Source: Acidobacteriota bacterium (lineage in GTDB: Bacteria; Acidobacteriota; Terriglobia; Terriglobales; Acidobacteriaceae). From it: a DNA stretch of 64,000 bases. Where the stretch lies: positions 417,023 to 481,022 of the forward strand of contig JABCZI010000003.1 of the NCBI GenBank assembly GCA_013289765.1, written 5' to 3'. The translations under genes and the position numbers were made by a program. Below the pieces are notes generated by a model, which saw only the letters and a program-made list of their open reading frames with translations, was not told where the DNA came from and did no database searches. Position 1 is the first letter of the stretch; every line of letters starts with the position of its first letter. Below are positions 55,059 to 64,000 of this stretch, in pieces.

Positions 55059-55400
55059 GTTTCTAGTTGTAGAGGCGAGGGTAGTCTTGATCGGAGAAAT
55101 GTTCGAAAACCGAGAGGACGAAGACCAAGCGCGCGAACACCGGCAGGCCCCACTCGTAGATTTTCGGCTACTCTCCAGAAACTGAACCTCCGATACTCGG
55201 TCAACCTTTACCGCAATCGGCATCGGATAGTTCTAAAACGCCAGCGACCGCAAGACTGGCAGGCACAAGTCCTTCCATCCATCCGGTAGTACGAAGCCGA
55301 TCGGCGCGGCCGCGTACCCGAATTGTTCGAATTTGTCGCCCAACCACGGGCAACGCGATCGCGAGAATGCGCTTAATACGCGAGCGCGCACGATTCTCGG

Positions 55401-56024
55401 TTGGCAACAGGTCTTCCCCCAGAATCATCGGATGGCATGTGGGGAGTATTCTACTGCCTGGAACGCTCCCGTCTCAAAAGAACGACTGCCGGACATTCGT
55501 TCGAGAGCGATTCCGGCCATTGTCGCGAGAAAGTTAGCAAAGCAAAGTACAGCTATGGCTACTTTGAAGCCACGATGAAGATTGCGGACATCAAAGGCAT
55601 GAACAACGCTTTCTGGATGACCACCGAAGACCATGCCGAGACCGGGGACCATTTCGAGATTGACGTCTCCGAAGTCCGATATCCAAACTATGACCACATC
55701 GGTCTGCAGGAATACCCGATCAAAGGGAACAAGACTCTGAAACATACGGGCATGGGATGGGGCGCCAAATTCGTTGACGACCTCTCATCAGGGTTCCACG
55801 ACGATGGCGTACTTTGGACTCCCGCCGAGATGATTTTCGAGATCGATGGAGAACCTGTCGCTGCCGTTCTAACCGGCAACGCTGTGCACGGCCCGACTGA
55901 TATCGCTTTCTCCAGCGCGCTTATCTATGACGGCGTGCCAGAGCATTCCGAAGGGCACGACAGGGTGGTGAAATCGCTGCGTGTCTTTGCACTCCAAAAG
56001 AAACGAAGGGAGATTGATTTCTCA
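55401..56024 (+). pseudogene. GH16-type glycosidase remnant without its own start or stop
   Basis: The frame reads K-Y-S-Y-G-Y-F-E-A-T-M-K-I-A-D, A-F-W-M-T-T-E-D and the catalytic E-I-D-V-S-E (ExDxxE), then a jelly-roll pattern to V-K-S-L-R-V-F-A-L. This is the C-terminal two thirds of a GH16 beta-glucanase-like domain. The N-terminal third and a signal peptide are missing, and no ribosome site precedes the frame. It runs without a stop into the next gene, so it looks like a truncated gene that lost its stop codon. Confidence 0.6.
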
Positions 56025-57296
56025 ATGCGGATCGATAGATATGCGTTCTTGGCCTTCGCTCAGCTGCTAATCTGCAGCGCAGTCCTATCCGCTTCATCGT
56101 CTGCAGTTCCAGACGCCCCCTTGGTCGTGGATCAAAACAGCCATATCGTCGTCATGGAGTATGAAGCCTGGTTCGGGCCCAACGCCGTGACCTTCCAGGG
56201 CACTGCGGCCCTGCCGCTGCTGCAGTCTGCGGATATGCAGCGTGTGGGCGGCGGCTATGACAGCGCCGATCCAGCCGTCATCCAACAGCACGTCGCCTGG
56301 CTGGAATCCATGGGAGTTGATGCGGCCATCAGCGAAGTCACGAATAATGTGAGTTGTATCTTCAACAGCGAGTGGTTTGCCCAGAAGTATCTTCCTTACT
56401 GCACACCTTCATTCCGCGTTTACAACCAAACCATCCGCGACAATACCGGCAATCTATATCCCGCATGGACAAAGCTTGGAACTCGACTCAAGCTGATTCC
56501 CCTGCTGGGCGGCTTTGACCAAGATGTCTTGTACAAGGACCTCGACGGCAAGACCGCTTTTGAGAAGGAAATCGAGTTCTTTGGATCGCTCTTGCAGGAA
56601 TATCCGCTGCGCCAGGTCGTCTACAAAGGAAAACCGCTCATGCTGATCTTTCTCGGGGCGGCGCAGGATCCTAATCGGGCCGACAATCCATTGTGGTTCC
56701 AATTCAGAAAATTCCTGAGAAATCATCCCGAAATCGCTGGCAAATATACCTTCAAAATGATGGCCGGATATCTCGATGCTCAACCTGATCTGTGGGCGAC
56801 GCAAGGCACTCCAGACGGACCGGTCAAGATCAATCCGGGATACGGTTTCTGGAGCTGGGTCGACCGGCTCAAGACTTCATGCACGACTCCCTCATGCCCT
56901 TACTATCCGTCATACAACGAAACCACCAGCGGGAATGCTTCGAGGGTTGAGAACTTCACAGCTTCCGTCGCCACTGCGGGAGTAGAGAGCGGATGGGGTT
57001 GCCCGAACCCAAACTCGCCGCCGTATTGTTCCGATGACGCGCTACGTTTCGGGGCGAACGGATCCTACGCAACGCTTCACGACTTCATGGCCTACGCGCG
57101 GGAGCTGGATCCAATCTTCCTGATCATCCATCAGTTCAATGAATACGTGCCCCCCGACGAGGGCTTTGACGCGAACACTGACGACGATATCGAGCCGGCA
57201 AATCTCTGGGGCCGCGGAGCGCTCCATGCCGTCCGGCATGAAATTCGAGCCTACCGTTGCAGAAGCGACGACGAAGATGCGGAGGATTGCCCCTGA
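56025..57296 (+). CDS. Secreted glycoside-hydrolase-like protein (GH99/GH71-like, tentative)
   Basis: 423 aa from ATG 56025, behind AAGGGAG. A signal peptide (R-I-D-R-Y-A-F-L-A-F-A-Q-L-L-I-C-S-A) is followed by V-V-M-E-Y-E-A-W-F-G-P and a D-P-A-V-I-Q-Q-H-V-A-W-L-E-S-M-G-V-D motif. Such motifs start barrel-type hydrolases acting on alpha-mannose or alpha-glucan, hence the tentative class. Paired cysteines (C-P-Y-Y-P, G-C-P-N-P) suggest export and disulfides. It is in frame with the GH16 remnant, but its own start makes separate expression likely. The substrate is not known. Confidence 0.65.
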   Translation: MRIDRYAFLAFAQLLICSAVLSASSSAVPDAPLVVDQNSHIVVMEYEAWFGPNAVTFQGTAALPLLQSADMQRVGGGYDSADPAVIQQHVAWLESMGVDAAISEVTNNVSCIFNSEWFAQKYLPYCTPSFRVYNQTIRDNTGNLYPAWTKLGTRLKLIPLLGGFDQDVLYKDLDGKTAFEKEIEFFGSLLQEYPLRQVVYKGKPLMLIFLGAAQDPNRADNPLWFQFRKFLRNHPEIAGKYTFKMMAGYLDAQPDLWATQGTPDGPVKINPGYGFWSWVDRLKTSCTTPSCPYYPSYNETTSGNASRVENFTASVATAGVESGWGCPNPNSPPYCSDDALRFGANGSYATLHDFMAYARELDPIFLIIHQFNEYVPPDEGFDANTDDDIEPANLWGRGALHAVRHEIRAYRCRSDDEDAEDCP

Positions 57297-57345
57297 TGTC
57301 TACAAAACCTGAGGCATCCAATGACAACCCATGCTGGAGTATGAC

Positions 57346-57501
57346 ATGAAGAAAGTTTTACATCTGGTTGTCTTCGGTTGCCTGTTGGTTATGCCGTTCG
57401 AATTCGCTCTGGCTCAAACCAGTTTAGTTGGGAGACCGTCGATTGCCCGTAACACTCTCCGAGGAAAGGAGGGGTGGCCGGCCGGACCACCCGCGCCCTA
57501 A
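57346..57501 (+). CDS. 51-aa secreted peptide
   Basis: ATG 57346 encodes M-K-K-V-L-H-L-V-V-F-G-C-L-L-V-M-P-F-E-F, then A-L-A-Q-T-S-L-V-G, a normal Sec signal with an A-L-A cleavage site. About 25 residues follow, rich in Gly and Pro, and it stops at TAA 57499-57501. It ends 4 nt inside the convergent DUF932 gene. It is either a small exported peptide or the surviving start of a truncated secreted protein. Confidence 0.4.
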   Translation: MKKVLHLVVFGCLLVMPFEFALAQTSLVGRPSIARNTLRGKEGWPAGPPAP

Positions 57502-58232
57502 AACGATTCTGAGAACCGCTCTTCCATGAACTCGCCCAGCTTGGCCGTCGCCTTGAATTGCGGGATCGGCTCTAGTTCTTTGAACGCAGAAGTGAACGCA
57601 TTGGAAAGACTCCAGATGGTTCGCGACCGGAATTCCTCGTATTTGGGTTCAAAGTACAGATCGTGAACTCTCCGCGCGAGGTGTTTGGGCGCTTCGAGTT
57701 TGCCTTCCACGAATGCCTCGTAGATGACCACCTTGGCGGTGACGTCCGTCAATCCACTTTTCTGCCAGGCTTCCACCTGCTTTCGCATCGGCTCAAAGTT
57801 GCGCTGCATGCGGTCGACACCAACCGCGATGCAGTCGATGAGCGAGAACGACTTCGAGTGCTTTGCGAGCACCGGAGTAAAGTCCCCGGCAAACGCCATG
57901 TTCGAGCACACGAAGACGCGATAGCCGCAGGTCATCGCCAGACGCATGCTCTTGTCATGCGAGTTGCGAAGACCGATCGAGAAGCGGCATCCCTCCATCT
58001 CGGTTGCGAGATCGAGGACACCAAACACTTTCATGCCGTCCGGCGACACCGCGTATTCATCATGGACGACTCCGATGTGGCGAAACCCGAGGGTCTCGAC
58101 CAGAGCTTGTACGATCTCGTGGTGCGGGATCGGACGATGAGTTTCGGTTGCCGGTGGTGTCGGCACCAGGGTTAGTTCTTCGCGGCCAATCGTCCGGCCG
58201 CGATAGCCAATGAGCGTACTTGTTTCTGACAT
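57498..58232 (-). CDS. DUF932 (phage/plasmid-like) protein
   Basis: 244 aa from ATG 58232, behind AAGGAG. It contains the DUF932 blocks F-G-V-L-D-L, S-I-G-L-R-N-S-H-D-K-S-M-R-L-A and V-F-V-C-S-N-M-A-F-A-G-D. DUF932 proteins are frequent in phages, plasmids and integrative elements. With the two small genes just upstream it forms a minus-strand group of mobile-element character. Confidence 0.85.
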   Translation of the reverse strand: MSETSTLIGYRGRTIGREELTLVPTPPATETHRPIPHHEIVQALVETLGFRHIGVVHDEYAVSPDGMKVFGVLDLATEMEGCRFSIGLRNSHDKSMRLAMTCGYRVFVCSNMAFAGDFTPVLAKHSKSFSLIDCIAVGVDRMQRNFEPMRKQVEAWQKSGLTDVTAKVVIYEAFVEGKLEAPKHLARRVHDLYFEPKYEEFRSRTIWSLSNAFTSAFKELEPIPQFKATAKLGEFMEERFSESF

Positions 58233-58300
58233 ACTACTTTTCTCCTTGTTGATTTGAACTGCGACTTCTGAAGGGTGAAAAAAAGGCGAGCACTGGCTTG

Positions 58301-58591
58301 CTAGTACTCGGCCGGCAGCAGCAGCGTGGTCACTGAGCGGTCCGCTTCCGTGATGATCCAGAGCCTTTCTGTATCCGTGACCTGGTAGCTGCTCATCAGG
58401 CGGAACCCGCACTTGACGCTCAATTCGTTTTCAGTTTTGTCGTCCTGGCAGAGGTCGCCCCAATCACCACGGAGATGCCGGGAGAGGAATTTGAGCGGCG
58501 ACTGATTAGTCTGCTCCAATAAAGCGAGTGCGCCCGGCGTGGCGACAATTTGGCCTGCGGGAAAAAGCGGAATCGTGGGTAGGGAGTTCAT
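58301..58591 (-). CDS. 96-aa hypothetical protein of plasmid/ICE type
   Basis: Begins M-N-S-L-P-T-I-P-L-F-P-A-G-Q-I-V-A-T-P-G. The central R-H-L-R-G-D-W-G-D-L and the C-terminal W-I-I-T-E-A-D-R-S-V-T-T-L-L-L form a conserved-looking pattern found with DUF932 genes. GGAGG precedes the ATG. It is 68 bp upstream of the DUF932 start on the same strand, so co-transcribed. Function unknown. Confidence 0.7.
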   Translation of the reverse strand: MNSLPTIPLFPAGQIVATPGALALLEQTNQSPLKFLSRHLRGDWGDLCQDDKTENELSVKCGFRLMSSYQVTDTERLWIITEADRSVTTLLLPAEY

Positions 58592-58720
58592 AATTGACCT
58601 CCGGTCTCATGGCTTGGCTGATCTGGATGAACGGCAGAATTGATCCATGCGGAGCAGAGCAACCGATCAGGCGGGGAGTTTCAAATCACTTGGTTTCAGT
58701 GTTTGAAAGCTGGCCGGGGC

Positions 58721-58933
58721 TCACCAGTCTCCGCGCGCGCCGTGGCTCCCGCCGAGGGCCTGGGCGACAAGTTCACTCAGTCCGTCGGAGGCAGGTAGCT
58801 CCCGCACTGCGACAAAGGAACAAAATCCGTTCGCAGGAATCGGACACTCATCTTCAATACGGTAGCCGCGCTCGGTGTGTTCTTGTTTTCGTTTTTCGTA
58901 GAGGTCGGCTCTTGTGGTCACACGAATTCTCAT
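58721..58933 (-). CDS. 70-aa hypothetical protein
   Basis: ATG 58933 (MRIRVTTRADLYEKRKQEHT) lies 6 nt after GAGG. The product is charged and soluble and has no recognised domain. It is 129 bp upstream of the 96-aa gene on the same strand and likely part of the same mobile-element operon. Confidence 0.5.
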   Translation of the reverse strand: MRIRVTTRADLYEKRKQEHTERGYRIEDECPIPANGFCSFVAVRELPASDGLSELVAQALGGSHGARGDW

Positions 58934-59198
58934 GACCATCCTCATTTCTCATTTTCTGCAGATTGGGTAGTTACGGGCGGGAGGTCTGCCCGAGCAGCGC
59001 AGGGGTTAAGCCCGCCGGTTGCGGGATGCCCAGGTCGGGGGTAGGCGGATGGAAGACTACGAAAAAGGGGAGCGGTTCAGTCCCGTCATACGATGAAGAG
59101 GATCGTTAACGCGCGTAGTCAGCGAGCGCCTAACAACATGAGCTCGGCTTGCTGCAAAGTATTGTAGACAAAACGCACCCGGGCAGGCGGCAGGCCTT

Positions 59199-59390
59199 CT
59201 ACTTTCGTCGTCTCGAAGAATTACGCGTCTTGTTCGGAGACAATTTCACGACTCTGCTGTTGCGCCAGATGTAGACGGGTAGGCCTAAGCGGGTATGCTC
59301 GTCGATGGCTTTAGCCACTGCGACTTTGAAGGCAATTTCGGCCCGCTTCTCGATCGGTAAGCGCAATACGTCTTTTGAGGGTTTGCTCAT
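59199..59390 (-). CDS. Small partner protein of the zeta-type toxin
   Basis: 63 aa: M-S-K-P-S-K-D-V-L-R-L-P-I-E-K-R-A-E-I-A, then V-A-V-A-K-A-I-D-E-H-T-R-L-G-L-P-V-Y. The ATG overlaps the toxin stop (ATGA), the usual coupling in a two-gene toxin-antitoxin unit. In many zeta-like kinase loci the downstream small gene of this composition is treated as the antitoxin. It is intact, while its partner is broken. Confidence 0.6.
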   Translation of the reverse strand: MSKPSKDVLRLPIEKRAEIAFKVAVAKAIDEHTRLGLPVYIWRNSRVVKLSPNKTRNSSRRRK

Positions 59391-59956
59391 TTGCGACGGT
59401 AGCGTTTAACCAGTGCAGTGTAGGTGCTCCTGTCCGTTATACGGACCGTTTGGTCCCTCTCCAATGCGATCACCTTAGGGACTTCGCCCGAGTTGTCAAA
59501 CAGCGTCCAGACCCTAGCCAAGGGCCGATAGTAAAGCAGGAAATTTTGCATGGACCGATCGAACGCCGTCGGACGACTGGTTCGGGCACATCATGTCCGC
59601 CTCTTGAAACTCGTTCTTTGACTCTTGATAGCCCAAGACCCGCTCTTGAGCCATAAAAAGAAGAAGTTAATGTCATAGCCTTCGGCCTTCAATTTTCGCA
59701 GCAGAGTCAGATGGCTTCTCCCTGATAGCGTGGTTTCGAATGCAAACGATACACGCCGCTTGGCAAATGACCGGATCTCCCCCAGCATGACTCCGCCAGC
59801 TCGCCAGGCAGCAGTCTCGGGCGAAAAAGGTGCCATTCCTTGCGCGATCAAGTCAGCATTGACGAAATTCTTGCAATCCGGTTAGTTAGGGAGAAATTCG
59901 CGCGCGAAAGTTGTCTTGCCAGCGCCGTTCGGCCCAGCGACGATGTAGAGCTCCAT
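59387..59956 (-). pseudogene. Zeta-toxin-like P-loop kinase, inactivated
   Basis: ATG 59956 reads M-E-L-Y-I-V-A-G-P-N-G-A-G-K-T-T-F-A-R-E (Walker A), then TAA where Tyr is expected. The frame resumes N-A-D-L-I-A-Q-G-M-A-P-F-S-P-E and F-E-T-T-L-S-G-R. It shifts near 59650 to V-K-E-R-V-S-R-G-G-H-D-V-P-E and again near 59560 to F-D-R-S-M-Q-N-F-L-L-Y-Y-R-P. The final segment ends in the TGA overlapping the small partner. One nonsense codon and two frameshifts. Confidence 0.75.
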
Positions 59957-59987
59957 GAAGGTTCCTATTTTATCGAGTCCCCGGGCC

Positions 59988-61972
<1,985 letters not shown>

Positions 61973-62173
61973 TCATGCCGTACCCTCAGAAACGGTTAAC
62001 AACTTACGAATGATCTCGCGGCGTCTTTTCTGCCGGGATACAAACGCGGCTGAGTCAGACAAATCTGGAGAGCTCTGTCGGCAAAATTCGGTGTCCCAGT
62101 ACCTTATTGCTCGCAATTCGCTCAGAAGATCTTCCACTTCCCCAATTATTTCGTACTTGGGAATCTGCCCCAT
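61973..62173 (-). CDS. 66-aa hypothetical protein
   Basis: ATG 62173 (MGQIPKYEIIGEVEDLLSEL) follows GAGAGGGGAG. The product is helical and charged, with R-A-I-R-Y-W-D-T-E-F-C-R and a C-terminal R-Q-K-R-R-R-E-I-I-R-K-L-L. It resembles small orphan proteins of this genome type, but no domain is known. Confidence 0.5.
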   Translation of the reverse strand: MGQIPKYEIIGEVEDLLSELRAIRYWDTEFCRQSSPDLSDSAAFVSRQKRRREIIRKLLTVSEGTA

Positions 62174-62383
62174 GCTCCCCTCTCGTCGCAACTATAGCGC
62201 CATGACTCGCATCATTCCGATGCAACAAGTTGGAGGCCGTTCGGGACAAACAAAGTGCCGAATTGTTGGGCTTGTGCCGACATGTCGGCAGATTTCCGGT
62301 CCATCGCACCTTTCCCAGCCCGCTTTGCAACTCGTTATGCCGCCTCGTGTTGGTCCATCAATTGCTAGCAATGAAAGTACTGC

Positions 62384-63043
62384 ATGACGCGAAAAAAGGT
62401 TTTCTCGACGGAAGTCATTACACTCCTGGTAATCGGCGACGAGTCAATCCCTCGCCTCAGCTTACAAAGCCTTTTAGCAGAAGAGGCAAGATTTGAGATT
62501 AAGGGAGTTGCCGGTAGCGAAGATGCCGTTCAGCAAGCGACCGTACTGAAACCCGACGTTATCATCGTGTTTGCGGAAGCGACTCGGCCAAGCTGTGCGC
62601 GGCTGGTCGAGTTTATTCGCAAAGCGGTTCCTGATACCAAAATAATTGTTCTTGGTCGTGAAATCGATGATGTAGGACTTGGCTTGCTCCTGGGGGCTGG
62701 AGCGCTCGGATACGTGTTTCTACGATCTACTCCTCAAAAGCTGTTTGATGCTATCTGTGCCGCGTCCGGCGGTCGCAGATTCATCGACCCAAGTTTAAGT
62801 GATGAACTCTTTGAATTCCTTGTCCTTCGAGAGTCTGGTGGCACTAAACAGCTCAGCCGACGTGAAGAACAAGTTCTGAGGATGTTTGCGCACGGTCACA
62901 CTACGAAGGAAATCGCTTCTCACCTAAACATAAGTCCAAAATCAATCGCGACATACCGGTACCGTACCGAGGACAAATTAGGCCTGCATACGCGGGCAGA
63001 CTACGTTCGATATGCGCTGCACACAGGCATGATGACAAGTTGA
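62384..63043 (+). CDS. NarL/FixJ-type regulator with a degenerate receiver
   Basis: 219 aa. The receiver fold (about 10-130) keeps the length, but the phospho-Asp position reads P-D-V-I-I-V-F and the Lys position reads G-Y-V-F-L-R-S, so both key residues are lost. The C-terminal LuxR-type HTH is intact (L-S-R-R-E-E-Q-V-L-R-M-F-A-H-G-H-T-T-K-E ... S-P-K-S-I-A-T-Y-R). It probably acts without phosphorylation. No kinase is adjacent. Confidence 0.85.
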   Translation: MTRKKVFSTEVITLLVIGDESIPRLSLQSLLAEEARFEIKGVAGSEDAVQQATVLKPDVIIVFAEATRPSCARLVEFIRKAVPDTKIIVLGREIDDVGLGLLLGAGALGYVFLRSTPQKLFDAICAASGGRRFIDPSLSDELFEFLVLRESGGTKQLSRREEQVLRMFAHGHTTKEIASHLNISPKSIATYRYRTEDKLGLHTRADYVRYALHTGMMTS

Positions 63044-63458
63044 AATCGACCAGACTTCAGCTACTGCCTGTTCGACTTGTACTTGGTTGTAACATTCAAT
63101 ACTGGCTAGACAAGTCATCGGGAACATTCCTCTCCTCTCTAGCCCGTCCATCCCTCTTTTTGGGCGGCGGATCTCATAGGACTCCGGCAACGAGTAGCGC
63201 AAGAGACATGCAAATAGGTACTGTGGTGGCTCAGCCTGAAATGGAGAAGCGACGTTCTCCGTTAGTGTAGAGTCCGCCCCGGCGGGGCGGGGATTTTCAA
63301 GGCATAGGGGTCTATCGTCCGATGACTTTTCTGGTTGTCAGTGTGCAGCGCGAGAGGATTGGCTCCCGCGCTGCTAAACATCGGCTCGATGAGCCCGCTA
63401 GGTTATCCCTCAGCATGGTTGCATCCCTGCAGAGCCTGCCTCCGTTTCACCCGGCAGT
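63044..63458. other. Intergenic region with a terminator-like hairpin
   Basis: About 415 bp without a supported gene between two converging genes. Its only structured part is the GC-rich hairpin annotated separately at 63274-63297. Confidence 0.35.
63274..63297 (+). terminator. GC-rich hairpin with short T-tract
   Basis: CCGCCCC-GGC-GGGGCGG, a perfect 7-bp stem, followed by GGA and TTTT. It may end transcription of the NarL-type gene 230 bp upstream. The T-tract is short, so efficiency is uncertain. Confidence 0.45.
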
Positions 63459-64000
63459 TCATTTTAGCTCCGCGGTTCTCAACTTCCAGTTTGCTCGGCT
63501 TGCGGGCGGGACGATACCGTTCATCCGCAGGTACTCGACCATCTGACCGTAGTGATCCTTCGGATGGAAGGCGCCGACAATGGCGATTGCGAGACGCGTT
63601 GAGAGGAATGGGGATACGGGCTTGGGCAGTGGCGTGACCTCGTTTTCGGAGGTGACCCGGGAAATGGCCCGATGGCCGAGCGCGAAGGAATCTTTAAGAT
63701 ACTGGACAATTTCGGCCTTGGTTTTCAGCGCCGCGGGGCCGCTGGCATTTTCTTCGATGGAGTTAGCGTCGATCGTCTCGCCCATGAGCGGGCCGAAATA
63801 AAGGTGATTCGCGAAGCCGATGTGTTTCACCTGTTCAGCGAAAGTGCGTACGCCTTTAAACTCGCCATTGGTGGGCGCGAAGGAATACTTGTCTTCGGGC
63901 ATAGCTTCAGCAGCGGAAACGACTTCCTGCTCGACAACACCATAGAGCATGTTGAGGACAGAAGTGACGGTGGGCGGTTGTTGCTGGGCCGTTGAGACGA
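63459..64000 (-). CDS. Secreted DinB-like protein (partial, 5' end outside window)
   Basis: The frame stays open to the right edge. Upstream of the internal ATG 63950 it reads S-T-A-Q-Q-Q-P-P-T-V-T-S-V-L-N, like the region just after a signal peptide, so the true start lies beyond 64000. The four-helix DinB pattern is visible: V-K-H-I-G-F-A-N-H-L-Y-F-G and F-H-P-K-D-H-Y-G-Q-M-V-E-Y-L-R-M-N-G-I-V-P. The histidines could form the usual metal site. Function of exported DinB-like proteins is unknown. Confidence 0.8.
   Translation of the reverse strand, partial: VSTAQQQPPTVTSVLNMLYGVVEQEVVSAAEAMPEDKYSFAPTNGEFKGVRTFAEQVKHIGFANHLYFGPLMGETIDANSIEENASGPAALKTKAEIVQYLKDSFALGHRAISRVTSENEVTPLPKPVSPFLSTRLAIAIVGAFHPKDHYGQMVEYLRMNGIVPPASRANWKLRTAELK

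Noticed and set aside
55333..55578. 81-codon plus-strand frame before the GH16 remnant
   Set aside because: It overlaps the remnant in another frame and shows no convincing GH16 N-terminal motifs. It could be decayed upstream coding DNA, but I cannot support a gene.

Overview
This window looks like part of an Acidobacteriota chromosome (probably class Terriglobia). The evidence is indirect: a very large secreted SBBP-repeat / choice-of-anchor-D protein, a DUF2934 protein, a receiver domain fused to a thioredoxin-reductase-like flavoprotein, a cytochrome b fused to cytochrome c, and many small orphan proteins. There is no rRNA, no complete tRNA, no intact insertion sequence and no CRISPR array. 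The only tRNA-like sequence is a 44-nt 3' fragment of a tRNA-Glu.

Left part (1-26 kb) is a well-ordered core. A cytochrome bc module (cytochrome c end, Rieske protein, cytochrome b/c fusion) converges on a minus-strand carbohydrate operon that reads pgi - DUF2934 gene - glgP - pgm - malQ - glgX and would take glycogen and maltodextrin to glucose phosphates. Divergent from it is a plus-strand signalling operon (12.8-18.5 kb): receiver + glutaredoxin-like + FAD oxidoreductase; cNMP-binding-fold histidine kinase; diadenylate-cyclase-like protein; a 95-aa protein; and a membrane-anchored pseudo-receiver/trypsin-like protease. This is my best candidate for an undescribed system. A PagL-like lipid A deacylase and a tripartite RND efflux operon follow.

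Middle part (26-41 kb) is accessory and decaying. It holds a UspA stub, an 88-bp direct repeat, two tyrosine-recombinase remnants, a serine-recombinase tail, several frameshifted genes and small paralogous families. A roughly 150-bp leader cassette occurs three times (28.2, 39.5 and 53.4 kb) ahead of unrelated small ORFs, and carries a 16-bp partly palindromic motif that recurs elsewhere. Intact genes here include a protein with two LuxR-type HTH domains and no receiver, a double-PilZ protein, and an azoR-doxX-pirin operon with a divergent TetR regulator.

Right part (41-64 kb) begins at the tRNA-Glu 3' fragment, the kind of scar an integrative element leaves. It carries the SBBP protein, a MASE1-PAS-GGDEF-EAL protein, a Crp/Fnr regulator, two RsbRD_N-type proteins, a GH16 remnant read in frame into a secreted hydrolase-like protein, a plasmid/ICE-like DUF932 cluster, a broken zeta-type toxin with a surviving partner, a MoxR-like ATPase chimera, a NarL-type regulator with a degenerate receiver, and the end of a DinB-like protein running off the window.
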